From Accumulibacter sp. (GTDB taxonomy: Bacteria; Pseudomonadota; Gammaproteobacteria; Burkholderiales; Rhodocyclaceae): a DNA stretch of 64,000 nucleotides. Below are positions 45,305 to 53,500 of the stretch, in pieces. The translations under genes and the position numbers were made by a program. Below the pieces are notes generated by a model. The model saw nothing but the letters and a program-made list of their open reading frames with translations, searched no databases and was not told the DNA's origin. Where the stretch lies: the NCBI RefSeq assembly GCF_036625195.1, contig NZ_JAZKUG010000001.1, positions 248,001 through 312,000 on the forward strand. The letters run 5' to 3'. How positions within the stretch are numbered: position 1 is the stretch's first letter; every line of letters begins with the position of its first letter.

Positions 45305-45870
45305 GATCCGGCCTCGCAGGGCTCGAGCCAGCTGGCATCCATGTCGATCACCATTCCCTTGTGCAGCGTCTGGTCGAGAAACTGCCCGCGGAACAGCCAG
45401 CCGGGGGGCCTGTGCTGGTGGGACCAGGGCGTCTCCCAGGAATCGACCCGCACGTGCACCCGCAGCACGTCGACCTCGCCGACGGCAGCCGCAGTCAGCA
45501 CACAGGGCGTCGTCGCCGCCGTGCGCGCATGGTCGGCACGCGTGTAGGCCGCCAGCGGCTTGCCGATCTGCGGGCAGAGCTCAGCCCTGCGTCGCTGTGG
45601 CACGAGCGCGGCGATGGTACCCCGCAGCCAGTAGGTCGGCGCCCGCAGCACCCAGCCGTCACCGCCCTCGCGCAGAAGCACGCAGTCGCCCGGCTGCGGC
45701 AGCCGACGCTCGCCGGACGCGGGCGGTGCGGCACCGGCGATGAGCGAAGTGAACAGCAGGAGGACGCAGAGAACCGCACTCGTTGCCTTTTCCGTACTGC
45801 TCCTCCCGTCACGACAGCCAGCGCTTGCGTCGGCGATAGTGCTTGACGTCGCGAAAACTCTTCCGCCCAC
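45301..45870 (-). CDS. small exported protein of unknown function
   Basis: About 189 residues if GTG at 45870 is used. A hydrophobic segment (SAVLCVLLLFTSLIAGAAP) looks like a signal peptide, followed by a domain with LPQPGDCVLLREGGDGWVLR and, near the end, WLFRGQFLDQTLHKGMVIDM. I do not recognise the family. No ATG, GTG or TTG lies in frame after the livF stop at 45809, so any normal start is inside livF (GTG 45870, ATG 45903). The stop overlaps the CoA-transferase start. Confidence 0.55.
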   Translation of the reverse strand: MGGRVFATSSTIADASAGCRDGRSSTEKATSAVLCVLLLFTSLIAGAAPPASGERRLPQPGDCVLLREGGDGWVLRAPTYWLRGTIAALVPQRRRAELCPQIGKPLAAYTRADHARTAATTPCVLTAAAVGEVDVLRVHVRVDSWETPWSHQHRPPGWLFRGQFLDQTLHKGMVIDMDASWLEPCEAGS

Positions 45871-46621
45871 CCGACGACAGACCGAGGTAGAACTCCTTGA
45901 CATCCTCGTTGGCCGCCAGATCCCTGGCCGCGCCCTCCATGACGACACGGCCGTTCTCGAGAATATAGCCGAAATCGGCATAACGCAACGCCATGCTGGT
46001 GTTCTGTTCGGCGAGCAGGAAGGTCACTCCCTCCTTCTGGTTGAGATCCCTGACGATGCCAAAGACCTCGTCGACGATCTGCGGCGCCAGTCCCATTGAC
46101 GGTTCGTCGAGCAGGACCATGCGCGGATTCGCCATCAGCGCCCGACCAATGGCGCACATCTGCTGTTCGCCACCCGAGGTGTAGGCGGCCTGGCTGCTGC
46201 GTCGTGTGCGCAGTCGCGGGAAATACGAATAGACCTTCTCCAGCGTCTGCAGGATCGCTGCCCTGCCATCACGGCGCGCATAGGCGCCGGTGAGCAGGTT
46301 CTCCTCGACGGTCAGGTGGGCGAAACAGTGGCGCCCCTCCATCACCTGGATGACACCGCGCCGCACCAGGTCGGCCGGCGTCAGAGCCTCGATCCGTTCG
46401 CCACGCAGGTCGATGGTGCCCTTCGTCACCTCGCCGCGCTCGCCGCGCAGCAGGTTGCTGACGGCGCGCAGCGTCGTCGTCTTGCCAGCGCCGTTGCCGC
46501 CCAGAAGGGCCACGATACCGCCCTCCGGAACGCTGAACGAGACCCCCTTGAGGACGAGGATGACATGGTTGTAGATCACCTCGATGCTGTTGACGCGGAG
46601 AAGTGTGTTGTCGGTGCTCAT
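45809..46621 (-). CDS. livF: LivF-type ABC transporter ATP-binding protein
   Basis: One of two ATPases of a branched-chain-amino-acid-type (HAAT) importer. The 270-residue product starts MSTDNTLLRVNSIEVIY after a perfect AGGAGG; an upstream ATG at 46648 lacks one. Walker A GGNGAGKTT, signature YTSGGEQQM, Walker B MVLLDEPSMGLAP and the LLAEQNT H-loop region are intact. A C-terminal extension of about 25 basic residues (RKSFRDVKHYRRRKRW) is unusual for LivF. It follows the binding-protein gene by 85 nt. Confidence 0.93.
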   Translation of the reverse strand: MSTDNTLLRVNSIEVIYNHVILVLKGVSFSVPEGGIVALLGGNGAGKTTTLRAVSNLLRGERGEVTKGTIDLRGERIEALTPADLVRRGVIQVMEGRHCFAHLTVEENLLTGAYARRDGRAAILQTLEKVYSYFPRLRTRRSSQAAYTSGGEQQMCAIGRALMANPRMVLLDEPSMGLAPQIVDEVFGIVRDLNQKEGVTFLLAEQNTSMALRYADFGYILENGRVVMEGAARDLAANEDVKEFYLGLSSGGRKSFRDVKHYRRRKRWLS

Positions 46622-46652
46622 GAGCCTCCTGCGCCGGAATTGCGGCACGGCT

Positions 46653-46669
46653 CGCCTGCCACGCAGGCG
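46653..46669 (-). promoter_or_regulatory. hairpin between binding-protein gene and livF
   Basis: A perfect 7-bp CGCCTGC/GCAGGCG stem with a 3-nt loop lies 38 nt after the binding-protein stop codon. There is no U run. Such hairpins often protect the upstream message and keep binding protein in excess; that role is inferred. Confidence 0.35.
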
Positions 46670-46706
46670 GGCCGGCCAGCGAACCGCGACCGGGCGAGTC
46701 TGCGGA

Positions 46707-48044
46707 CTACTTCTTGCACTCCTCGGGCGTGCGCGGCTTGATCTTCTTCTCGTCGGCGTACTTGCCCGAAGCCAGCATCACCATCGGCCGCAGGTTCTTC
46801 TCGTCCGCCTGATACCAGTCCGAGCTGAACTCCCACTTGTTGCCGTTCCAGGTATGCACGCGCACCCACGACGAGCCCATGTGGTCGAGACACGAGGTCT
46901 GCACCGGCCGCATGACGCCGGCAAAACCCATCGCATCGAGCGTCTTCTGGTCCAGGTTGAGGTTCTCCAGACCCCAGCGCACCTGCTCGCCGGTCATCAC
47001 CTTGCCCTTGCCGTAACGCTCCTGCGCCTTGCGCACGCCTTCGACGCCGAGCATCGCCGAGATCAGACCGCGCATGTAGAGCACGTTGCCGACCTCGTCT
47101 TTCGGCCCGGTACCCTGCCCCTTGGCATAGAGGAGGTCGAGGATCTCCTTGACCACTTTCGAGCCCGGTTCCGCACCGTGCTGCAGGGTCATCGCGCTGT
47201 AGCCCTTGGCTCCGTCGGCGACATCCTTGACGTCCGGTTCGGCGCCAGCCCACCAGATGCCGAGCATCCGGTCACGCGGGTAGCCGGTCGCCTGCGCCTC
47301 CTTGAGTGCCGTCGAATTCATCACGCCCCAGCCCCAGAGCAGCACGTAATCGGGCTTCTGCTGCCGGATCTGCAGCCAGGTGGACTTCTGCTCGACGCCG
47401 GGATGCGCCACTGGCAGCAGTTGCACGTCGAAGCCATAGGCCTTGCCCAGCTCCTGCAGGATCGGGATCGGTTCCTTGCCGTAGGGACTGTCGTGATACA
47501 CCAGTGCGATCTTCTTGCCCTTGAGCTTGCCGACACCACCCTCCTTCTTCGCGATGTGCTGGATGGCGACGTCGGCGCCGACCCAATACGTGCCGAGGAG
47601 CGGGAAGTTCCAGGTGAAGACGGCGCCGTTCTGCGACTCGCTGCGCCCGTAACCGGCAGTGATCAGCGGGATCTTGTCCACCGGCGCCTTCTCGGTCAGG
47701 GCGAAGGTGATTCCGGTCGACAGGGGCTGAAACACCGTCGCGCCGCCACCCTTGCCCTTGAGACGCTCGTAGCACTCGACGCCGCGGTCGGTCGCATAGC
47801 CGGTCTCGCATTCCTCGAAACTGATCTTGACGCCGTTGATGCCCCCCTTGGCATTGACCAGCTTGAGGTAATCGACATAACCATTCGCCCACTGCTGGCC
47901 ATTGGTCGCGTAGGCGCCGGTGCGGTAGACCAGGACCGGAAAGAACTGCTCCTTGGCTTGCGCCAGAACCGGCGCAGCAGCCAGTGACGCAGAGAGCGCC
48001 AGCGCCGACACAGACGCCATCCGAACGAGTTGCTGCAGTTTCAT
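46707..48044 (-). CDS. periplasmic substrate-binding protein of the Liv-type importer
   Basis: The 445-residue protein has a Sec signal peptide (residues 1-28, SALALSASLAAAPVLAQA) and a type I periplasmic-binding fold (FFPVLVYRTGAYATNGQQWANG at the mature start). ATG 48044 with GAGGAG upstream is preferred to 48086. It is longer than typical LivJ/LivK (about 365 residues). The gene's place between an acyl-CoA ligase operon's permeases and ATPase suggests an aromatic or aliphatic acid rather than leucine as ligand. Confidence 0.9.
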   Translation of the reverse strand: MKLQQLVRMASVSALALSASLAAAPVLAQAKEQFFPVLVYRTGAYATNGQQWANGYVDYLKLVNAKGGINGVKISFEECETGYATDRGVECYERLKGKGGGATVFQPLSTGITFALTEKAPVDKIPLITAGYGRSESQNGAVFTWNFPLLGTYWVGADVAIQHIAKKEGGVGKLKGKKIALVYHDSPYGKEPIPILQELGKAYGFDVQLLPVAHPGVEQKSTWLQIRQQKPDYVLLWGWGVMNSTALKEAQATGYPRDRMLGIWWAGAEPDVKDVADGAKGYSAMTLQHGAEPGSKVVKEILDLLYAKGQGTGPKDEVGNVLYMRGLISAMLGVEGVRKAQERYGKGKVMTGEQVRWGLENLNLDQKTLDAMGFAGVMRPVQTSCLDHMGSSWVRVHTWNGNKWEFSSDWYQADEKNLRPMVMLASGKYADEKKIKPRTPEECKK

Positions 48045-48132
48045 CAATGTCTCCTCTGGTTGTATTGACCGTGGTACGTCCAGCAAGATGCGCCAGGGTG
48101 GCGCTGCAACGGGTGAGAGCGGATCAGCTCCC

Positions 48133-49209
48133 TCAATGCGGAAAAGGCCAGAGCCGCAATTTCTCCTTGGCGGTCGACCACATGCGGGCGATGCCGTGCG
48201 GCTCCTTGATCAGGAAGAAGACGATCAGCGCGCCGAAAATGATCAATTCGGCGTGCGACACACCGGCAGTCGAGATGCTGATGCCGAAGACGCTGCCGAT
48301 CGCCGGCAGGAACTGGTTCAGCGCGATCGGCAGGATGACGATGAAGGCAGCACCGAAAAAACTGCCCATGATCGACCCGAGGCCGCCGATGATCACCATG
48401 AACAGCAGCTGGAACGAACGTTCGACGGAGAACGCCGCCGGTTCCCATGACGCCAGGTGGACGAAACCCCAGAGGGCGCCGGCGGTACCAACGAAGAACG
48501 AACTGACGGCAAAGGCCGAAAGCTTGGCAAACAGTGGCCGGATGCCGATCACCTCGGCCGCCACGTCCATGTCGCGGATCGCCATCCACTGCCGGCCAAT
48601 GGCGCAGCGCGCCATGTTCTTCGCCAGCAGCGCGAAAAGCACCAGGATCATCAGACAGAGCAGGTACTTGTCCACCGGCGAATCGATCTGCCAGGCGAAG
48701 ACCTGCAGATTGGCAACGGACACCGACCCGGACGAAGCATTGTTGGTAAACCACGGAACGCGCAGGAAGACCCAGTCGGTGAAGAACTGTGCGGCGAGCG
48801 TCGCCACCGCCAGATAGAGCCCGCGGACACGCAGGCTCGGGATGCCGAAAAGAATGCCAACGGCAGCCGCGGTGATGCCCCCGAGCAGGAAGGAGACGAG
48901 CAGCGGCAGGCCGTCGATGCGGATGTGGAAGTTGTAGGCGGCATAGGCGCCGACGGCCATGAAGGCGCCGGCGCCGAGTGTGATCTGGCCGCAGTAGCCG
49001 ACCAGGATGTTGACCCCGAGTGCCGCCAGCGAGAGGATCAGGAACGGTATCAGGATGGCGCGGAAGAGGTATTCATCGACCAGCAGCGGCACGCCGATGA
49101 AGGCGAAGGCGAGAATGGCGAGAATCGCCCAGCGGTCCTGGGCGATCGGGAAGATCTGCTGATCGGCCGCGTAGGAAGTCTTGAACTGCCCGTTTTCCCT
49201 GTATAGCAC
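48133..49209 (-). CDS. livM: LivM-type ABC permease
   Basis: Inner-membrane permease of 358 residues with about nine hydrophobic segments, first at residues 27-45. The family features NILVGYCGQITLGAGAFMAVGAYAAY and FVGTAGALWGF are present, with the EAA-like loop near GLGSIMGSFFGA. The N-terminal 25 residues are hydrophilic (ENGQFKTSYAADQQIFPI). It follows livH by 15 nt. Confidence 0.93.
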   Translation of the reverse strand: MLYRENGQFKTSYAADQQIFPIAQDRWAILAILAFAFIGVPLLVDEYLFRAILIPFLILSLAALGVNILVGYCGQITLGAGAFMAVGAYAAYNFHIRIDGLPLLVSFLLGGITAAAVGILFGIPSLRVRGLYLAVATLAAQFFTDWVFLRVPWFTNNASSGSVSVANLQVFAWQIDSPVDKYLLCLMILVLFALLAKNMARCAIGRQWMAIRDMDVAAEVIGIRPLFAKLSAFAVSSFFVGTAGALWGFVHLASWEPAAFSVERSFQLLFMVIIGGLGSIMGSFFGAAFIVILPIALNQFLPAIGSVFGISISTAGVSHAELIIFGALIVFFLIKEPHGIARMWSTAKEKLRLWPFPH

Positions 49210-49224
49210 GCTCTTGCCTCCCGC

Positions 49225-50154
49225 TCAGACGCGGTCGATGATCTTCTCGCCGAACAGCCCCTGCGGCCTGAACAGCAGGAAGAGCAGCGCCAGCTGATAA
49301 GCGAACCAGATCTCGATGCCACCACCGATCAACGGGCCGAGATACACTTCCGAGAGCTTCTCGCCGACGCCGATGATGAGGCCGCCGATGATCGCACCGG
49401 GGATCGACGTCAGGCCACCGAGTATCACCACCGGCAGGCCGCGCAGCGCGACCGTCGCCAGCGAGAACTGGACACCGAGCTTCGATCCCCAGATGATGCC
49501 GGCAACCAGCGCCACCAGTCCCGCGACGCACCAGACGATGACCCAGATGCGGTTGAGCGGAATGCCGACCGACTGCGCCGCCTGATGGTCGTCGGCGACT
49601 GCCCGCAGGGCGCGGCCGGTGGCGGTCTTCTGGAAGAACAGCGAGAGCAGGGCGACGAGCAGGGCCGCGATCAGCGCGGCGACGAAGTCCTCCTTGTTGA
49701 TCAGCAGCCCACCCTCGAAGCTCCCCTCGAGGATCATCACCGGCTCCTTCGGCATGCCGACGTCGATCTTGTAGATGTCGCTGCCGAAGATGCTGGTGCC
49801 GATTCCCTCGAGGACATAGGCGATCCCCAGCGTGGCCATCAGCAGCGTGGCCCCGTCCTGGTTGACCAGGTGCCGCAAGACCAGGCGCTCGATCAGCCAG
49901 GCGACGACGAACATCAGCGCACCGCTGAGCACGAAAGCGATGCCGTTCGCCAGCCACGCGCTGTCGATGCCGAGCCAGCCAGGGATCCAGGCCGCGAAGC
50001 GGGCCATCGCCAGCGCCGCAAAGAGCACCATCGCACCCTGCGCGAAGTTGAACACACCCGACGCTTTGAAGATCAGCACGAACCCCAGCGCCACCAGCGA
50101 GTACAGCATGCCGGCCATCAGGCCGCCGATCAAGGTTTCGATGAAGAAGCCCAT
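49225..50154 (-). CDS. livH: LivH-type ABC permease
   Basis: Inner-membrane permease of 309 residues with about eight hydrophobic segments. Typical stretches are GMLYSLVALGFVLIFKASGVFNFAQGAMV at the start (given here as its two halves GMLYSLVALGFVLI and FKASGVFNFAQGAM) and GLTSIPGAIIGGLIIGVGE near the end. It pairs with livM. It lies 12 nt after livG. Confidence 0.93.
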   Translation of the reverse strand: MGFFIETLIGGLMAGMLYSLVALGFVLIFKASGVFNFAQGAMVLFAALAMARFAAWIPGWLGIDSAWLANGIAFVLSGALMFVVAWLIERLVLRHLVNQDGATLLMATLGIAYVLEGIGTSIFGSDIYKIDVGMPKEPVMILEGSFEGGLLINKEDFVAALIAALLVALLSLFFQKTATGRALRAVADDHQAAQSVGIPLNRIWVIVWCVAGLVALVAGIIWGSKLGVQFSLATVALRGLPVVILGGLTSIPGAIIGGLIIGVGEKLSEVYLGPLIGGGIEIWFAYQLALLFLLFRPQGLFGEKIIDRV

Positions 50155-50166
50155 GCGCTTGTCTCC

Positions 50167-50949
50167 TCAGTGGCTGGCGCCCAGGTAGGCGCTGATCACA
50201 TCGGGGTTGGCGCGGACGTCGTCGGGAATGCCATCGCCGATCTTGCGCCCGTAGTCGAGCACCACGACCCGGTCGGAGATGTCCATCACCACGCCCATGT
50301 CGTGCTCGATGAGGACGATCGTCGTGCCGAACTGGTCATTGACGTCGAGGATGAAGCGACACATGTCCTGCTTCTCCTCGACGTTCATCCCGGCCATCGG
50401 CTCGTCGAGGAGGAGGATGTTCGGCTCCATCGCCAGCGCGCGACCGAGATCGACGCGCTTCTGCAACCCGTAGGGCAGGCGCCCGACCGGTGTCCTGCGG
50501 ATGTGCTGGATCTCGAGAAAATCGATCACCTCCTCGACCTTCGCCCGGTGCGCCAGTTCCTCGCGCCGTGCCGGCCCCCACCAGAACGCCTGCTGCAGCA
50601 GATTGCTGCGGATCTTCAGGTTGCGCCCGGTCATCAGGTTGTCGATGACGCTCATCCCCTTGAACAGCGCGATGTTCTGGAAGGTCCGCGAGATGCCGGC
50701 ACGCGCAGCCTTGTACGGACTCATGCGCGTGAAGCGCTGACCGCGCAGGATGATCTCACCCTGCTGCGGGCGATAGACGCCGTTGATGACGTTCAGCATC
50801 GAACTCTTGCCGGCGCCGTTCGGGCCGATGATGGCGCGGATCTCGTGTTCGCGGACGTCGAAGGAAATGTCGGTGAGCGCCTTGACACCGCCGAACGCGA
50901 GCGAGACGTTGCGCAGGTCGAGGATGGCGTCGCCGAATTCACGGCTCAT
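50167..50949 (-). CDS. livG: LivG-type ABC transporter ATP-binding protein
   Basis: Second ATPase of the importer, 260 residues. Walker A GPNGAGKSS, a LivG-type signature LPYGLQKRVDLGRAL, Walker B ILLLDEPMAGM and the LIEHDMGVVMDISDRVVVLD segment are present. The Tyr-Gly in place of the usual Ser-Gly-Gly signature is common in this family. The ATG overlaps the acyl-CoA ligase stop by one base (TGATG), so translation is coupled. Confidence 0.93.
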   Translation of the reverse strand: MSREFGDAILDLRNVSLAFGGVKALTDISFDVREHEIRAIIGPNGAGKSSMLNVINGVYRPQQGEIILRGQRFTRMSPYKAARAGISRTFQNIALFKGMSVIDNLMTGRNLKIRSNLLQQAFWWGPARREELAHRAKVEEVIDFLEIQHIRRTPVGRLPYGLQKRVDLGRALAMEPNILLLDEPMAGMNVEEKQDMCRFILDVNDQFGTTIVLIEHDMGVVMDISDRVVVLDYGRKIGDGIPDDVRANPDVISAYLGASH

Positions 50950-52907
50950 CAGGCGGCCCTCCGCTCGATCGGGAAGGTCTTCGGCTCGCGGATCGCGAGG
51001 TCGGCGGCGACCTTGCCCTGCCGCCCGTCCTCGAACTTGACCGCGGTCTCGATGTACTGGCTGCTGCGGCCGGAGTAGAGGGCATCGATCAGCGGCGCGT
51101 ACTTCTCGGCGACGAAGTTGCGGCGGACCTTGCGCGTCCGCGTCAGTTCGTCGTCGTCCGGGTCGAGTTCCTTGTGCAGGATGAGAAAGCGGTGCACCTG
51201 CGAATCGGCAAGTGGCCCCTCGCCGACGAGTTCGGCGTTCACCTTCTCGATGCATTCCTGGATCAGTCCATAGACCTCCGGCTTGGCGGCCAGGTCGGTA
51301 TAGCCCGAATAGGCAAGGCCGCGCCGCTCGGCCCAGTTGCCGACGGCACCGATGTCGATGTTGATGAAGGCGCAGACCATCTCGCGCCGGTCGCCGAAGA
51401 CCACCGCTTCCTTGATGTGCGGAAAGAACTTCAGCTTGTTCTCGATGTAGTTCGGCGCGTACATCGCGCCGTTGGCCAGCTTGCCGACATCCTTGGCGCG
51501 ATCGATGATCTTCAGGTGGCCGTCGGCATCGAACAGACCCGCGTCGCCTGTCATGAAATAGCCATCGGCATTGATCGCCTCGGCCGTCGCGTCGGGACGC
51601 TTGTAGTACTCCTTGAGCAGCATCGGACCGCGCACCAGGATCTCGCCGTTGTCGGCGATCTGCACCTCGACGCCCGGCGCCGGCTTGCCGACGCTGTCGA
51701 ACCTGATCTGTCCGTCGGGCTGCAGGCAGACGTAGGCGCAGGTCTCGGTCTGGCCGTAGAGCTGTTTCAGGTTGATGCCGAGCGAGCGATAGAAGCGGAA
51801 CAGGTCCGGCCCGATCGCGGCGCCGGCGGTGTAGGCGACGCGGATGCGGCTCATGCCGAGAACGTTCTTCAGCGGGCCATAGACGAGCAGGTCGCCGAGC
51901 GCGTAGAGGATGCGGTCGAGCGGCGCGACCGGCTTGCGGTCGAGAATCTCCGCGCCACTGCGCCGGGCAACGGCCATGAAGAAATGGAACATCCTCTGCT
52001 TGATGCGGCTGGCGTCCTCCATGCGGATCATCACCTGCGTCAGCAGATTCTCGAACACCCGTGGCGGTGCGAAGTAGTAGGTCGGACCGATCTCGCGCAG
52101 ATCGTTCATCACCGTCTCGGCCGACTCCGGGCAGTTGATCGTGAACCCGGCCACCATCGCCTGCGCGAAGGAAAAAAGGTGGTCGCCGACCCACGCCATC
52201 GGCAGGTACGACAGGATGTCGTCGTCAGCGCCCAGATGATCGAATGCCGCCCCGCCACGCGCCGCGCTGATGAAAGCCGCATGCGTCAGGCGAACCCCCT
52301 TCGGCTTGCCGGTGGTGCCCGAGGTGTAGAGCATGACGCTGACGTCGTCGGCGGCGCCGGCAGCGACCTCGCCGTCGAGCAGGTCGGGATGGTTGCGATC
52401 GTGGATCCGCCCCATCGCCATCAGCTCGCGGATGTCGTGGATGTACGGCAGCGTGTAGTGGCGCATGCCGCGCGCATCATCGTAGAAGAGGTGTTCGAGC
52501 AGCGGCAACTGCTCGCGGATCTCGAGCACCTTGTCGACCTGCTCCTGATCCTCGACGAAGATGAAGCGTACCTCGGCGTCGAGCAGGGCGAAGAGCATCT
52601 CGCTCGCCACCGCATCCTGGTAGAGCGGCACCGGCACGCCGCCGAGACACTGCACGGCGGTCATCATCATGTACATGCGCGGCCGGTTGTCGCCGACGAT
52701 CGCCAGATTGTCGCCGCGCCGCAGACCCATCTCGGCGAGACCACTGGCCAGCGCGCGCACCTCCCCAGCGACCTCGGCCCAGGTCCAGCACTGCCAGATA
52801 CCCCGGTCCTTCTCGCGCATCGCCGGCTTGCCGCCGCGTACCCGTGCATGCTCGACCAGCAGGCGTGGAAAGGTATCCAGAGCCTGCCGGGAAACCAACT
52901 CCGGCAT
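50949..52907 (-). CDS. AMP-dependent long-chain-type acyl-CoA ligase
   Basis: The 652-residue adenylate-forming enzyme activates a carboxylic acid to its CoA thioester. The AMP-binding loop is VMLYTSGTTGKPKGVRLTH near residue 190. Further motifs are QLYGQTETCAYVC near 375, TGDAGLFDADGHLKIIDRAKD near 460, and a C-terminal domain starting around residue 475. It is the large FadD15/long-chain-like subtype. First gene of the operon that continues with livGHM, the binding protein, livF and a CoA-transferase, so it likely acts on the imported acid. Substrate not readable. Confidence 0.9.
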   Translation of the reverse strand: MPELVSRQALDTFPRLLVEHARVRGGKPAMREKDRGIWQCWTWAEVAGEVRALASGLAEMGLRRGDNLAIVGDNRPRMYMMMTAVQCLGGVPVPLYQDAVASEMLFALLDAEVRFIFVEDQEQVDKVLEIREQLPLLEHLFYDDARGMRHYTLPYIHDIRELMAMGRIHDRNHPDLLDGEVAAGAADDVSVMLYTSGTTGKPKGVRLTHAAFISAARGGAAFDHLGADDDILSYLPMAWVGDHLFSFAQAMVAGFTINCPESAETVMNDLREIGPTYYFAPPRVFENLLTQVMIRMEDASRIKQRMFHFFMAVARRSGAEILDRKPVAPLDRILYALGDLLVYGPLKNVLGMSRIRVAYTAGAAIGPDLFRFYRSLGINLKQLYGQTETCAYVCLQPDGQIRFDSVGKPAPGVEVQIADNGEILVRGPMLLKEYYKRPDATAEAINADGYFMTGDAGLFDADGHLKIIDRAKDVGKLANGAMYAPNYIENKLKFFPHIKEAVVFGDRREMVCAFINIDIGAVGNWAERRGLAYSGYTDLAAKPEVYGLIQECIEKVNAELVGEGPLADSQVHRFLILHKELDPDDDELTRTRKVRRNFVAEKYAPLIDALYSGRSSQYIETAVKFEDGRQGKVAADLAIREPKTFPIERRAA

Positions 52908-52976
52908 CTTGTCTCCTCCGGTGCATCGACCGCTCCGTGCGCGCGGCGTGCCCTTGTCTTGTGTCGGTACACTTCG

Positions 52977-53004
52977 ATTCTAATCCAGTTTCGGTGCTTG
53001 TCGT
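52977..53004 (-). promoter_or_regulatory. promoter of the acyl-CoA ligase/Liv operon
   Basis: ACGACA (52999-53004) and TAGAAT (52977-52982) on the minus strand are separated by 16 bp, about 70 nt upstream of the ligase start. The -35 is weak, which would fit an activator-dependent promoter. Confidence 0.4.
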
Positions 53005-53131
53005 CACCTGCTGCAGCATCACCGGCACGCGCAGGCAGCTTCCTGAAACGGATCTACAGCGTAGTCTAGGCGATGTTGCCGCCTGTGATTGTCTTCTGCA
53101 GGACATTCTGGCATCCATCTCCGGGATTGCG

Positions 53132-53385
53132 ATGACCACGGCGTGCCCCAAAGCACTCGACGAAACGCTGCGAAACTCGCCCTCGGCGCGCCAGCCGAGC
53201 AGCGCCGAACTGTCGCACGTGCGAGCTGACGCCAGCGTGCGCCGGGTCGCGACCGGCGGCTACGTGTGCATGAAGGGAGAGGCGGTCGAACACTGGCTGG
53301 GTGTGATCGACGGCCTGGACATGAAGCGCAGCCGCTTCCAGTACCTGCTCGACCACAGCCTGCCGTTCAACCGGTCCCTGCCAGC
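53132..53385 (+). pseudogene. remnant of a Crp/Fnr-family regulator gene
   Basis: An open stretch starting at ATG 53132 encodes the N-terminal part of a cyclic-nucleotide-binding domain: SVRRVATGGYVCMKGEAVEH and WLGVIDGL match this regulator type. After GVIDGL the frame jumps to RFQYLLDHSLPFNR, a segment that normally lies some 60-70 residues later, so an internal deletion is likely. The C-terminal helix-turn-helix half is missing, and the frame runs on into metY. It is divergent from the ligase operon, where an intact regulator of this type would be expected. Confidence 0.55.
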
Positions 53386-53500
53386 CTCCGTTGCTTCGGC
53401 GAGTAGGCCCGGAGATCGCTGCGCCGGCCTGCTGCGGGTCGGGCGAAATGCTAAGATTCGCCCACTCAGGCAGCGCGCCTACCTTCCCCGGAGACTCCAC

